From contig NZ_PPEI02000007.1 of the NCBI RefSeq assembly GCF_002899895.1, positions 124,001 to 188,000 on the forward strand: a DNA stretch of 64,000 bases. The letters are read 5' to 3'. This document shows, piece after piece, positions 7,714 to 16,244 of this stretch. This stretch comes from Chryseobacterium oncorhynchi. Its GTDB lineage: Bacteria; Bacteroidota; Bacteroidia; Flavobacteriales; Weeksellaceae. Numbering within the stretch: position 1 is the first letter of the stretch; each line of letters starts with the position of its first letter. Below the pieces are notes generated by a model. That model searched no databases, was not told the DNA's origin, and saw only the letters and a program-made list of their open reading frames with translations. The position numbers were made by a program, and so were the translations under genes.

Positions 7714-8262
7714 ATGACGCAAGCCGATATTCTGAACCTGATTGATGATGAACTGCTTCTGGACAACATTAAAACCGAGCTGAATAAGCAGCACATTGTC
7801 TGGACAGATCATTCGGGTACAGAAAATTCTATAAACATTCATCAAACAGCCATTAATAATGATGGAGTTATTGCCTGGTGGCAGTATAATGAAGCCGGAA
7901 AAGAACAGGTTCGTGTCAGATTAGAGGAAAGGAAAATTATTACCTGGAAGCTTCCTGTTAATACCCTAGAGCAGCCATCGTTTCGGGATGGTTCTTTATA
8001 TTTTTATGAAAACTACCTGATCATTAAATACAAGGATAAACATTATCAGAGATTATTCATTTTTAATATCAAAACTTTACAAACTGAGGAGATCATTCTC
8101 GATGCTCTTACTATTCAGATAAAAGTAATAGGCAATGAATTGTTTTTGGGCGGACTTTACCATGATGAAGAGTTTATAAAGGTTACTATGTATGCTGACC
8201 GTTTTGAAAAAGAAAATATTGATGAGGCCTATCTTCAACAAAGAAGTATTATTTTTGATTAA
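7714..8262 (+). CDS. Hypothetical protein, beta-rich
   Basis: This 182-residue protein is not recognised. It has no signal peptide or membrane helix. After a short helical start (MTQADILNLIDDELLLDNIKTE) the rest looks like a run of beta-strands with aromatic turns (GVIAWWQYNEAG, GSLYFYENYLIIKYKD, NELFLGGLYHDEEF), suggestive of a partial beta-propeller or beta-sandwich. It lies between tyrS and a GNAT gene on the same strand, with gaps of 139 and 74 bp, so an operon is possible but not shown. Coding status is supported by length and composition. Confidence 0.6.
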   Translation: MTQADILNLIDDELLLDNIKTELNKQHIVWTDHSGTENSINIHQTAINNDGVIAWWQYNEAGKEQVRVRLEERKIITWKLPVNTLEQPSFRDGSLYFYENYLIIKYKDKHYQRLFIFNIKTLQTEEIILDALTIQIKVIGNELFLGGLYHDEEFIKVTMYADRFEKENIDEAYLQQRSIIFD

Positions 8263-8336
8263 ATAAAATTGCAGGGAGCAAACAAATTTCACATCATTAC
8301 ATTAAAATATGGTCTAAAATTGGAATTTAAAACAAT

Positions 8337-8777
8337 ATGAATACCTCAATTACCTATAGAAAAGCTACAGAAAACGATCTTGATTATCTTCTTGATCTTA
8401 GAATGAAAACCATGGTTCCGCATTATGCTGAAGCCGATCTTCCTACAGATGATGATACAACGCTTAAAAGAGTTCTTCACGAATTTGAAAAAGCAAATAT
8501 TATTCTTCTGGATAATGAACCAGTGGGATTATTAAAAATAAACAAGACTAACTCTGAAACGGAAGTTCTGCAGCTTCAGATTGATCCCAGCCAGCAAGGA
8601 AAAGGATTGGGAAGACTAATTCTTACAGATATTCTGAAAGAGGCTTCATTGGTGAAAAATATTGTTTCATTAAGCGTGTTAAAAACCAATAAGGCGCAAC
8701 ATCTCTATTCAAGTTTAGGGTTCAAAATTATAAGCGAAGATGAGCATTCTTACTTCATGGAACTCTCTCCAATTTAA
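8337..8777 (+). CDS. GNAT-family N-acetyltransferase
   Basis: This 146-residue protein has the GNAT acetyl-CoA-binding signature QGKGLGRLILTDIL (about residues 88-101), preceded by the strand VLQLQIDPS. It ends with the usual LYSSLGFKIISEDEHSYFMEL pattern. The N-terminal SITYRKATENDLDYLLDLR is also typical. Acceptor substrate is unknown. The gene ends 38 bp from the end of the convergent kinase gene of the Ter operon, and no strong terminator is seen between them. Confidence 0.85.
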   Translation: MNTSITYRKATENDLDYLLDLRMKTMVPHYAEADLPTDDDTTLKRVLHEFEKANIILLDNEPVGLLKINKTNSETEVLQLQIDPSQQGKGLGRLILTDILKEASLVKNIVSLSVLKTNKAQHLYSSLGFKIISEDEHSYFMELSPI

Positions 8778-8815
8778 AATATAAATTCTTATCCCATTCA
8801 ACTTCTACAATAGAG

Positions 8816-10327
8816 TTATTGATTAGCCATGGTCACATAGATCAACCTGCCTCCTTCTTCAGCAGACAACAAGATTTTTTTACCATCAGTAAGTTCCACC
8901 ATAGAACCCGTAGGAATTTCCTTTTGTTCCGTGATGTCTTTCATTCCGGATAGGCTTTGATTCACCAACACCCATTTTCCCTGATGGAATGTAAAATATC
9001 CTACCGGCATCTTATCCTGCATGGTTAGATTTTCGTTTCGTATCACCTTTCTGGAAACATGCCACTTGAATAAATATTGATTATGATAGACCATTAATCT
9101 GTGATTTTCCGGTTTCCATACCTCATCATCAAACCTAAAATAGAGATCCAGAACAGGTAATGTTCCTTGATGTGGCGTTCCGCAGAAAGGGCACTTCGGG
9201 CTGCTGGTGTTATCAAATACATACCATTTTTCTGTACATTCGGAATTGTGACATGGCTGGATCAGATCTACAGTCTTCAACAGAGCCGTTTCCCATTCAT
9301 TGGCAGTAGGACGTCTGATGGGGTCATGCAATCCGTCCACAAATGTTTTTCTGAATAAATCTGCAATGTATGGGCCTGCTACCGTATAAGAGATCTTTTG
9401 AGGATCACCCCAGAATGCATCCCATTTTCTAAGATGGTCAGCTTTCACATAATTGGTTGAATCATTCGGGTGCTCTATGAACATTGCTTTTTCACCCATT
9501 GATAAAATTTCATCTTTTTCAGAATCTAAATCCCAGATTTTCCCGCCACGTAAGGGATGTCTTCTGAGCAGATACATATAGATCAGTACTGCAAGAGCGT
9601 GTAGATCTGTTTTTTGGTTGGGTAAATGTCTTTCGGGGTCCTGAAGTTTCAAGTGTTTGGTCTTTAAAACTTCGGGAGCGATGAAATCTGCTGTACCAAT
9701 TACTTCTGGAGGGAATAATTTTGGAACAACAAGCCCGTCTATATCAATGATGCAGGCTGATTTTGTCACCGGATCCACCAAGATATTATTGTAAGACAGA
9801 TCAGAATGAGCAAGCCCCATCTGATGTAGTTTTTTGACTCCTCTACTGATATTAATGGCAATCTGAAAATAACTCAGCCAATCACCTAATTCTGACTGAT
9901 CAAGTCTTAGTGGGTATTGTGGATTACGAAACATCGGTGCTGTATACCACTTCCCTACTTTATCCTCTCCCTGAATATTATCTGAACCTATATAGCCTTT
10001 AGCAAAGAAAAACTTCTGACTATAGATGGGAACTACAATTCCTGTGAGTTTATTTTTCTCAACAATATCATAGGGCCATCTGAATATTTCATTCAGAAAA
10101 TAATCTGAAGCATTTCCATTCTGAATACTTTGAAGATAGGTAGAAACAATCCTCATGATCCTCTCTTTCTGCCCCTCGTCCAATGGATTTCTGTAAAAAG
10201 CTACTACATAATCTCTGTCTGGAGAGAAGTAAACATCTTTCACCCCACCCTGAATTGGCTTTTCATCAACATATTCATAGGATTTGGCTGCATCCAGAAC
10301 AGAAGTAACCCTGATAGTATTTTTCAT
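8816..10327 (-). CDS. Protein kinase-like protein with zinc ribbon, Ter/TerY-P system
   Basis: This 503-residue protein has a divergent Ser/Thr kinase fold over about residues 20-350. The catalytic loop HSDLSYNN (H174, D176, N181) replaces HRDLKPEN, and IIDIDG (194-198) stands where DFG is expected. GTADFIAPEV (211-220) matches the activation-segment APE region. The usual VAIK lysine is not evident: the matching strand reads VVAFYR. A zinc ribbon follows (C359, C364, C379, C382), then a beta-rich tail. It is the last gene of the Ter operon, five bases after the PP2C gene. It probably phosphorylates a partner in this system; the target is unknown. Confidence 0.82.
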   Translation of the reverse strand: MKNTIRVTSVLDAAKSYEYVDEKPIQGGVKDVYFSPDRDYVVAFYRNPLDEGQKERIMRIVSTYLQSIQNGNASDYFLNEIFRWPYDIVEKNKLTGIVVPIYSQKFFFAKGYIGSDNIQGEDKVGKWYTAPMFRNPQYPLRLDQSELGDWLSYFQIAINISRGVKKLHQMGLAHSDLSYNNILVDPVTKSACIIDIDGLVVPKLFPPEVIGTADFIAPEVLKTKHLKLQDPERHLPNQKTDLHALAVLIYMYLLRRHPLRGGKIWDLDSEKDEILSMGEKAMFIEHPNDSTNYVKADHLRKWDAFWGDPQKISYTVAGPYIADLFRKTFVDGLHDPIRRPTANEWETALLKTVDLIQPCHNSECTEKWYVFDNTSSPKCPFCGTPHQGTLPVLDLYFRFDDEVWKPENHRLMVYHNQYLFKWHVSRKVIRNENLTMQDKMPVGYFTFHQGKWVLVNQSLSGMKDITEQKEIPTGSMVELTDGKKILLSAEEGGRLIYVTMANQ

Positions 10328-10332
10328 GTTTA

Positions 10333-11601
10333 TTAATAAATTATTGCCAGTGTACGGTCATCATGATTTCCTCTGCTCCAGAAATCAGTCCAGTTCAATA
10401 GTTGCTGATCAATCTCTGCATCGTTGATGAAATCAACCTTTGCATGATCTTCATTATCTCCATTCAGATCGTTGAAAAATGTTGTCCAGCTTTCGGTATT
10501 CTCTAACTTATTTTCGGTAAGAAATTTAGGATCATAAATACCGTCTGTCATAAGAACAAGATGTGAAAAATCTTTCACACATGTTATTCTGAAACGGGAA
10601 GCAATATGATCGTTGAAAATTTCTTTCATGGTAATAAAACGAGTCCCACCACTAAACTCTCCTACATCCATCGGATTCAAAAGTTTCACTTCGGAAAAGT
10701 CTGGATTAATAAGATTTATCGGACAATCTCCTACTCCAAAAGTAAGGATAACATACCCGAAACTGAATTTCTTAGCCAATGCAAAAATTAAGGTTGCATG
10801 CAGATCATTAATGGAGAAATTATTTTCTACCGCCTTTTTTTCCAGAGTGTTATGAACAGACAAAACACCTTCATACAGAAGCCTTACGACTTGCTGCCAG
10901 GACTCATTTTGTTCTGTTTCTGAATGCTCGGATGAATAAATGAGTTGAATATTCTTTTCAATTTTATCTAAAATTTCCAGGGAACTAAAAAAATCGTTTA
11001 TCGAAACAGCAGCAATCCTTGAACCTTCTCTCGCTGCTTTTGCGGAACCAGCTCCATCCGAAACAGAAATAATATTCCAGTCTGCAGGAAGTTCATTCAC
11101 TGCAAAATCATCTTCCCTGAATTTTCCTTCATGTGCATGGGAACGACCTCTTTTGGATGCAACAACAATTTTTTTGTCTAAAAATTTTCCTTTTAAAGAA
11201 ACCTCATCTTCTTTATAAAAATCAGCAGTTTTATCACTCGGAATATTCTTCCACAAATCTTTCGGATCAACATTCACAAGTAATTGCACTCTTTTATGAT
11301 CAATAGTATCATGATCCTCAGTGTGGAAAAATTCCAGATCCAAATGGTACAAATTATTGGTCATGGGAATCCCGTAGATTCTGTTATTTTCAAATGTAAG
11401 CCCGGTTTCTTCAAGGTTTCCGATATTTTTAATTCTTATATTCGGAAAATCTGCCATCTCAAAACTGAATTCATAAGGTTTCCCTGCATTGGCATTTTTT
11501 AATATCCAATGAGCTTCTTTAAATTCTTCTTTTTCTTGATAGATACTGGCTTTTTCCATAACCTTTTTTCGGGTTCCAAAGTAAAATGAAGGTATTTTCA
11601 T
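10333..11601 (-). CDS. PP2C-family Ser/Thr phosphatase of the Ter/TerY-P system
   Basis: This 422-residue protein has a C-terminal PP2C domain from about residue 145: RGRSH (151-155), REDDF (162-166) and SDGAGSAK (181-188), which holds the metal-binding Asp-Gly. LMTDGIYD follows later, and the final HDDR (413-416) gives the last metal ligand. The first 130 residues are a separate beta-rich segment ending in TGLTFENNRIYGIPM, which resembles an Ig-like (He_PIG-type) fold. No signal peptide or membrane helix is present. It is sandwiched between a vWA gene and the kinase with gaps of 11 and 5 bp. Reversal of the kinase's action is the obvious role (inference). Confidence 0.85.
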   Translation of the reverse strand: MKIPSFYFGTRKKVMEKASIYQEKEEFKEAHWILKNANAGKPYEFSFEMADFPNIRIKNIGNLEETGLTFENNRIYGIPMTNNLYHLDLEFFHTEDHDTIDHKRVQLLVNVDPKDLWKNIPSDKTADFYKEDEVSLKGKFLDKKIVVASKRGRSHAHEGKFREDDFAVNELPADWNIISVSDGAGSAKAAREGSRIAAVSINDFFSSLEILDKIEKNIQLIYSSEHSETEQNESWQQVVRLLYEGVLSVHNTLEKKAVENNFSINDLHATLIFALAKKFSFGYVILTFGVGDCPINLINPDFSEVKLLNPMDVGEFSGGTRFITMKEIFNDHIASRFRITCVKDFSHLVLMTDGIYDPKFLTENKLENTESWTTFFNDLNGDNEDHAKVDFINDAEIDQQLLNWTDFWSRGNHDDRTLAIIY

Positions 11602-11612
11602 GATCGGTATGA

Positions 11613-12656
11613 TTATCCCAAAGTTCTGTTGATATCAAATCCTTCACCGGAGAATCCGTAATAATCTGAAGTGCCACACCAAGGACATTTATTATACCCT
11701 TCACCCTGCAGACAATGAATTCCGCCGCAAGAACAGGTGGCTAGTGCAATTGGATTTGCACAATGGGGACACGAAGTTCCTCCCTGAAGTTCTTCTATTG
11801 AAATTTTCAGGTTACTTCTTTGATTAGAGGAAAGTCTGTAGTATGCTTTTTCATCAATTTTATAAGCTCCGTCCAATCTGTAGTATCTGGTAGACATTCC
11901 CGGTATGCTGGATTCTGCGAATGTCTTTTTAAACTTCATCAGATACAGCTTTTCTGTTTCTGAACATTTACCATTCAAAACAACAAAATTATTATCGGGA
12001 AACCTTTGTTCCATCTGTGGATCCACCTTTTCAAGGATTACAGAATCTATCTTGGAAAGATTAATGCCTTCTTTATTGGCTTCGGTTACACTTTGACTAG
12101 TGGTTTTAATGGAATCTGTTACCCATTTAAAAAACTCTCTGTAAGAATTTTCATCAGTATTATTGAATAATAGAACATTATCAGCCAGAGATCCCAAAAG
12201 CTTATAGTTTGTATTTTCTCCTATGGATACAGCAATGGTATTGGCCTTTCCGCTGTACTTATTGTTCCATCTTTCAATGGCCTTGGTGGCATCATCGGTT
12301 GGCACACCGTCAGTAAACAGGAAAACAATGGGTTTCCAGTCACCTTTTCTTTCATAGGTTGTTTTTATGATATCCCTATCTATGCAGTCCATGATTTTAA
12401 TCAAACCTTGGGATAATGATGTACCGCTTCCAATTGGAATTCTCGGTGGATAAAAACTAATAATATCCTGAAGCGGCGTAATAACCTCAGCCTCTCCTGC
12501 AAAACCTACCACAGAAATATAAACTGTTTCCAATGAGTAAGGGTCTTTTTTCAATTCCCTGATAATATTGGAAATTCCCTCCTGTACCTGTTCAATAGGA
12601 TCTCCTACCATAGATTCGGAGACATCGATTAAGAAATAAATTGGAAGTCTTCTCAT
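11613..12656 (-). CDS. vWA-domain protein with C-terminal zinc ribbon (TerY-like)
   Basis: This 347-residue protein has an N-terminal von Willebrand A domain with a complete MIDAS motif: DVSES (11-15) and, later, FTDGVPTDD. After a linker it ends in a Cys-rich module, SCPHCANP then CSCGGIHC then KCPWCG, which would form a zinc ribbon like the TerY C-terminal domain. No secretion signal is present, so it is expected to be cytoplasmic. The gene is 18 bp downstream of a second vWA gene and 11 bp upstream of the PP2C gene. Within TerY-P type operons such proteins are thought to scaffold or respond to the kinase/phosphatase pair. Confidence 0.85.
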   Translation of the reverse strand: MRRLPIYFLIDVSESMVGDPIEQVQEGISNIIRELKKDPYSLETVYISVVGFAGEAEVITPLQDIISFYPPRIPIGSGTSLSQGLIKIMDCIDRDIIKTTYERKGDWKPIVFLFTDGVPTDDATKAIERWNNKYSGKANTIAVSIGENTNYKLLGSLADNVLLFNNTDENSYREFFKWVTDSIKTTSQSVTEANKEGINLSKIDSVILEKVDPQMEQRFPDNNFVVLNGKCSETEKLYLMKFKKTFAESSIPGMSTRYYRLDGAYKIDEKAYYRLSSNQRSNLKISIEELQGGTSCPHCANPIALATCSCGGIHCLQGEGYNKCPWCGTSDYYGFSGEGFDINRTLG

Positions 12657-12674
12657 ATCTGTAAAGACAATTTT

Positions 12675-13313
12675 TTAAATAATAATAGTAAGCTCCGTTG
12701 GTGGCGGAGGAAGTGTTATATGTTCTCCTGTATGCTGTGAATTTCCTCCTTGTGTAATGGAAGAACTCACCCATCTGAAAAAGGAAGATAATGTAATGGC
12801 ATCCGTAGTATCCAGTTTTACCACATGATCCGTCAACTCTTTAAGATACTGTTCATCTGCTTTAGGCCCCGCCGCACAACCTACGATTGCACCAAATTCA
12901 AGACCTCGGATTGCAGGAATCATCTGTCTATACTTCTGAATATCCGACGGTTTTCCATCAGTAAATATAAAAAGAAGTGGCTGCCAGTCTCCTTTTTCAT
13001 CCCCGGAACCTTTTACAAGATCTTTCTGTACTAATTCTGACACCATCTCCAATGCTGCACCAGTATGGGTAGGCCCACTATCCGGACAGGTAATCTCCAT
13101 AGGGTAAAAATTAGCAAGGGCAATTAGCGGAATGATATTTTTCACTTCCCTATCGAAAGTAATAACACTTAAATGAAGGCTGTCCATAGCCTGTGGATCT
13201 GCACGAAGCATACTGATCAACCCGTTAAATCCATTATTCAGAGCCTGAATAGGTTCTCCATTCATGGAACCGGAAGTATCCAGTAAAAAATAGGCTAATA
13301 ATCTTCTGTTCAT
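12675..13313 (-). CDS. vWA-domain protein (TerY-like)
   Basis: This 212-residue protein is essentially one vWA domain. DTSGSMNGEP gives the DxSxS MIDAS core at residues 12-16, THTGAALEM supplies the Thr, and FTDGKPSD the Asp. The C-terminal tail is short and Pro-rich (TLPPPPTEL). The length and sequence match TerY of tellurium-resistance-type clusters. It follows terD2 after an 81-bp gap that holds an imperfect hairpin, and it precedes the second vWA gene by 18 bp. Confidence 0.87.
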   Translation of the reverse strand: MNRRLLAYFLLDTSGSMNGEPIQALNNGFNGLISMLRADPQAMDSLHLSVITFDREVKNIIPLIALANFYPMEITCPDSGPTHTGAALEMVSELVQKDLVKGSGDEKGDWQPLLFIFTDGKPSDIQKYRQMIPAIRGLEFGAIVGCAAGPKADEQYLKELTDHVVKLDTTDAITLSSFFRWVSSSITQGGNSQHTGEHITLPPPPTELTIII

Positions 13314-13332
13314 AAGACAATTATTAATTCTG

Positions 13333-13370
13333 AAGCCAGCAGAAAAAGTTGAAGACTTCTCTGCCGGCTT
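13333..13370 (-). other. Imperfect hairpin between terD2 and terY
   Basis: AAGCCAGCAGA (13333-13343) pairs with TCTGCCGGCTT (13360-13370) with one mismatch. There is no T-run after it in the direction of transcription, so it may be a processing site or weak attenuator that separates terD expression from the downstream genes. Confidence 0.4.
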
Positions 13371-13394
13371 ATATGTTGAATAAAAAGTTAAAGT

Positions 13395-14069
13395 CTAGTT
13401 TGAATATGAGTACTGCTGTCTCAGGATATCGATGAAGTTATCCGTATTATGAGGTTCTCCCACAGCACGGAATTTCCAATCACCATTATGACGATAAGCC
13501 TCTGCAAAAACCATGGCACACATTCCGTTCATGCTAGAGTCTCCGGAAAGGCTGTACTTTGTAATTTCCTTTCCTGTAGCATCTACCGCACGGATAAATG
13601 CATTTTCAATCATTCCAAAGTGCTGGTTATTGGTTCTTCCCTGATAAATAGTTACAAGAAATACAATTTTCTGATAGCTTTGATCCAATTGATCAAGCTT
13701 TACAATGATTTGCTCATCATCACCATCTCCTGCACCGGTTCTGTTATCACCGGTCAACCATACATTTCCACTTGGATGCTGCATAGAATTAAAGAAAACC
13801 ACATCACCTTGATAAAGTCCCATTTGTCTTCCATCATTGGTCTGAACCGTTCTTCCAAGATTGGCAACCTTTCCGCTACCATCTAAAAGAAATGCCACTG
13901 CATCAAGATCATATTCCGCCTCCTTACTGAATAGTTTGCCCAAGAAACCTCCTTGTTTTCTTACATCCCATCCTAAACCTATCGTTACTTTTGAAAGGTC
14001 ATAAACACTTTCTCCACGGTCGTTTTTCCTTAAATCAATTGTTTGACCTTTCTGTAAATTAATTGCCAT
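13395..14069 (-). CDS. terD: TerD-family protein
   Basis: This 224-residue TerD/CABP1-type protein shows the family motifs GLGWDVRK near residue 32, YDLDAVAFLLD (about 53-63), the acidic calcium-binding stretch GDNRTGAGDGDDEQIIVKLD (about 106-125), and IVFLVTIYQG. It has an insertion after GLGWD (KQGGFLGKLFSKE) compared with its neighbour. TerD proteins bind calcium and appear in stress and metal-response systems. It shares the N-terminus MAINLQKGQ with the gene 26 bp upstream, suggesting tandem duplication. The family is certain; the cellular output is not known. Confidence 0.92.
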   Translation of the reverse strand: MAINLQKGQTIDLRKNDRGESVYDLSKVTIGLGWDVRKQGGFLGKLFSKEAEYDLDAVAFLLDGSGKVANLGRTVQTNDGRQMGLYQGDVVFFNSMQHPSGNVWLTGDNRTGAGDGDDEQIIVKLDQLDQSYQKIVFLVTIYQGRTNNQHFGMIENAFIRAVDATGKEITKYSLSGDSSMNGMCAMVFAEAYRHNGDWKFRAVGEPHNTDNFIDILRQQYSYSN

Positions 14070-14095
14070 AGCTATAGTTTTGTGTATTTTGATGA

Positions 14096-14671
14096 TTATT
14101 TGATAATTTGTCCCTTATAGTATTTTTCAAGGAAGAATCCAAGGTCTGCTCTATATCCTATTCCTGAAGCTTCAAATTTCCAGCTTCCGTTTCTTTTATA
14201 GAGTCTTCCAAATTCAACTCCTGTTTCAATAGAGAAGTCTTCATCCAGTTCATACTTTGCAATCTCCTGGTTCGAACCATTGTCTACCACTCTTATATAT
14301 GAGTTTCTCACCTGTCCGAAATTTTGTCTTCTTCTTTCAAAATCCTCTATGGTTACCACAAAAAGGATCTCTTCTACCCTTGGATCTACTTTATCAAGGT
14401 CAATAACAATAGCTTCATCATCATCCCCATCACTGTTTTTACCATTTGGATCATCTCCTGTATGGGTAAGAGCCCCATCCGGAGATGTTAGGTTATTATA
14501 AAAAACAAAATATTCTTCGCTTACTAATTTTCTGTCAGAATCAATCATAATTGCCGATGCATCAAGATCGAAATCGTAGCCTGTCCCTTCATTAGGATCC
14601 CAACCAAGCCCAATTGTCATTTTTGTCAATCCGATCTCGATTTTTTGTCCTTTCTGTAGATTAATTGCCAT
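14096..14671 (-). CDS. terD: TerD-family protein
   Basis: This 191-residue TerD protein is the first gene of the six-gene operon. Motifs are TIGLGWD (18-24), YDFDLDASAIMID, THTGDDPNGKNSDGDDDE (acidic calcium sites) and EILFVVTIEDFERR. It begins MAINLQKGQ, as does the following TerD. An exact TAnnTTTG box (TAAATTTG, minus strand) lies about 60 bases upstream. No TerC-type membrane protein is present nearby, so the operon is a minimal TerD plus TerY/phosphatase/kinase version. Confidence 0.92.
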   Translation of the reverse strand: MAINLQKGQKIEIGLTKMTIGLGWDPNEGTGYDFDLDASAIMIDSDRKLVSEEYFVFYNNLTSPDGALTHTGDDPNGKNSDGDDDEAIVIDLDKVDPRVEEILFVVTIEDFERRRQNFGQVRNSYIRVVDNGSNQEIAKYELDEDFSIETGVEFGRLYKRNGSWKFEASGIGYRADLGFFLEKYYKGQIIK

Positions 14672-14729
14672 AGTGTTTTATGTTATGAATTATTTTTTGC
14701 ATTAAGATAGAAGTGATTTATGAATTGAC

Positions 14730-14737
14730 CAAATTTA
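14730..14737 (-). promoter_or_regulatory. Candidate -7 box of the Ter operon
   Basis: The minus strand reads TAAATTTG, an exact TAnnTTTG match, 59 bases upstream of the first terD. No -33 TTG was seen at 17-23 bases, so the assignment rests on the -7 element alone. Confidence 0.4.
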
Positions 14738-14800
14738 TTTATGAAAAATAACAGGTATACCTCAATTATAATCAATCTTTATCTTCGATAACTACATAAA

Positions 14801-14828
14801 AAAGGCTCAATTAAAAAATTGAACCTTT
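14801..14828 (-). terminator. Terminator after the flippase-like gene
   Basis: AAAGGCTCAATT (14801-14812) pairs with AATTGAACCTTT (14817-14828) with one mismatch, and T-rich sequence follows on the minus strand. It lies 28 bp after the end of the gene at 14856. Confidence 0.7.
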
Positions 14829-14855
14829 ATAAAAATATTGTTATTGAATTAATTC

Positions 14856-15878
14856 TTAGAAATCTTTATCGGCAACAGCTGTATTTCTTGCTTTAGCCAG
14901 CATAGGAATAGAGATAAGCCCCATCACCAGCATAATCACAATCTGAAGTGGTAAAGAAATAAAGGAATAAGTAAGTCCCATTTCTCCTCCAAGATCTGCG
15001 CTTTTTCCTACGGAGATAAAAAGAGCCATAAAACCATACTTCATCGCCAGATTATAGGCGCCAATTCCTCCACTCGCAGGAATAATCATTCCCAGTGTTC
15101 CCACAACAATAATAAAGAATCCGTCTGCCATTGTAAACCCTGATGTTTCAGGAAGAGCAAAACAAACAAGATAGGCTGCAAAATAATAGGAAATCCAGAT
15201 TCCTAATGTGTATAATATAAACTTCCCTTTTTGCTTTAATTTGAAAATGGTAGTCAACCCCTGGAATATTCCGTCTATAAAATTTACGATTTTACCTAAA
15301 AAAGGAACACCTGATAATTTCTTTTTAAAGACAAAAAATGCAACTGTACCCCCAATCAATATCAAAAAGACAAGCAAAATTTTGTTCGGATTAATAGTCA
15401 CCCCAGAATTTTGATAGAAAGACAAAATTGCCTCATATTTAAATAATAAGGTAAGCCCTAAGAATCCAAGCATGCATAACAAATCCACCACCCTTTCTAG
15501 AATAATGGTTCCGAATGACTTATCTACAGGCACCTTTTCTACCCCATACAAAGCGGTAGCTCTTGCCAGTTCCCCACTTCTGGGAATCGTAAGATTCATT
15601 AAATATCCAAATGATATGGACCAAAGTGAATTGGAATTTGAGATCTGGTGCCCCATCGGTTCCAACATTAGATTCCAACGAATGGCCCTAAACCAGTAGG
15701 CTAAAAGGCCAAATACTGATGCGAACAACACCCAAAGGTAGTTCGCTTTCGCCAATGACTGCTGAATCACTTTAAAATCAAGCCCTTTTAAGGCAAGCCA
15801 TAAAAAAAAGCCTGCAAAAGCAAGCGATATTACTATTGTGAGTACTGATTTTAATGGATTATTTTTTGTTTTCTCCAT
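14856..15878 (-). CDS. UPF0104/lysylphosphatidylglycerol synthase-type flippase-like membrane protein
   Basis: This 340-residue multi-pass membrane protein has about eight hydrophobic segments. Family motifs of the lysylphosphatidylglycerol-synthase transmembrane region are visible: YWFRAIRWNLML, TIPRSGELARATALYG, and GTLGMIIPASGGIGAYN. It lacks the cytoplasmic aminoacyl-transferase domain of MprF, so it is a stand-alone flippase-like domain probably acting on a lipid. It lies three bases after panD on the same strand, so the two form an operon, although no functional link is obvious. Confidence 0.85.
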   Translation of the reverse strand: MEKTKNNPLKSVLTIVISLAFAGFFLWLALKGLDFKVIQQSLAKANYLWVLFASVFGLLAYWFRAIRWNLMLEPMGHQISNSNSLWSISFGYLMNLTIPRSGELARATALYGVEKVPVDKSFGTIILERVVDLLCMLGFLGLTLLFKYEAILSFYQNSGVTINPNKILLVFLILIGGTVAFFVFKKKLSGVPFLGKIVNFIDGIFQGLTTIFKLKQKGKFILYTLGIWISYYFAAYLVCFALPETSGFTMADGFFIIVVGTLGMIIPASGGIGAYNLAMKYGFMALFISVGKSADLGGEMGLTYSFISLPLQIVIMLVMGLISIPMLAKARNTAVADKDF

Positions 15879-15881
15879 GAA

Positions 15882-16232
15882 CTAGGTTAGAAGGTTTGTT
15901 TTTTCGTCCGGGAAAACGATCTTCGGCTGGAAATCTTTTGCTTCTTCAGGTGTCATCTGTGCATAGGCAATAATGATAATAATATCATCTCTTTGTACCT
16001 TTCTTGCCGCAGGCCCATTCAGGCATACTTCTCCTGATTTCCTTTTTCCTTTGATAACATATGTATCAAAACGTTCCCCGTTATTCACATTCACGATATA
16101 AACCCTTTCTCCCACTACCAAACCGGCAGCTTCTATAAGATCTTCATCGATCGTTATACTTCCTATATAATTAAGGTCAGAGGCTGTAACTCTTACCCTA
16201 TGAATCTTGGATTTGAAAACTTCTATTAGCAT
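15882..16232 (-). CDS. panD: Aspartate 1-decarboxylase
   Basis: This 116-residue pyruvoyl enzyme makes beta-alanine from aspartate for pantothenate and CoA synthesis. The self-cleavage site Gly24-Ser25 is present in [11 protein letters not shown], with the family start [16 protein letters not shown] and the conserved [10 protein letters not shown] and LNGPAAR motifs. The length is normal. The start codon lies five bases after a TAAATTTG box (minus strand), suggesting a leaderless transcript. The flippase-like gene follows after three bases. Confidence 0.96.
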   Translation of the reverse strand: MLIEVFKSKIHRVRVTASDLNYIGSITIDEDLIEAAGLVVGERVYIVNVNNGERFDTYVIKGKRKSGEVCLNGPAARKVQRDDIIIIIAYAQMTPEEAKDFQPKIVFPDEKTNLLT

Positions 16233-16236
16233 GTTG

Positions 16237-16244
16237 CAAATTTA
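16237..16244 (-). promoter_or_regulatory. panD: Candidate -7 box of panD, five bases before its ATG
   Basis: The minus strand reads TAAATTTG (TAnnTTTG), with its last base five bases before the panD ATG at 16232. A transcript from here would have little or no 5' UTR. Confidence 0.45.

Noticed and set aside
13449-13886. A 145-codon open frame on the plus strand inside the terD2 gene
   Set aside because: It is the antisense shadow of a well-recognised TerD gene, with no promoter, no plausible protein pattern and Ser/Thr/Ile-rich composition typical of reverse frames.
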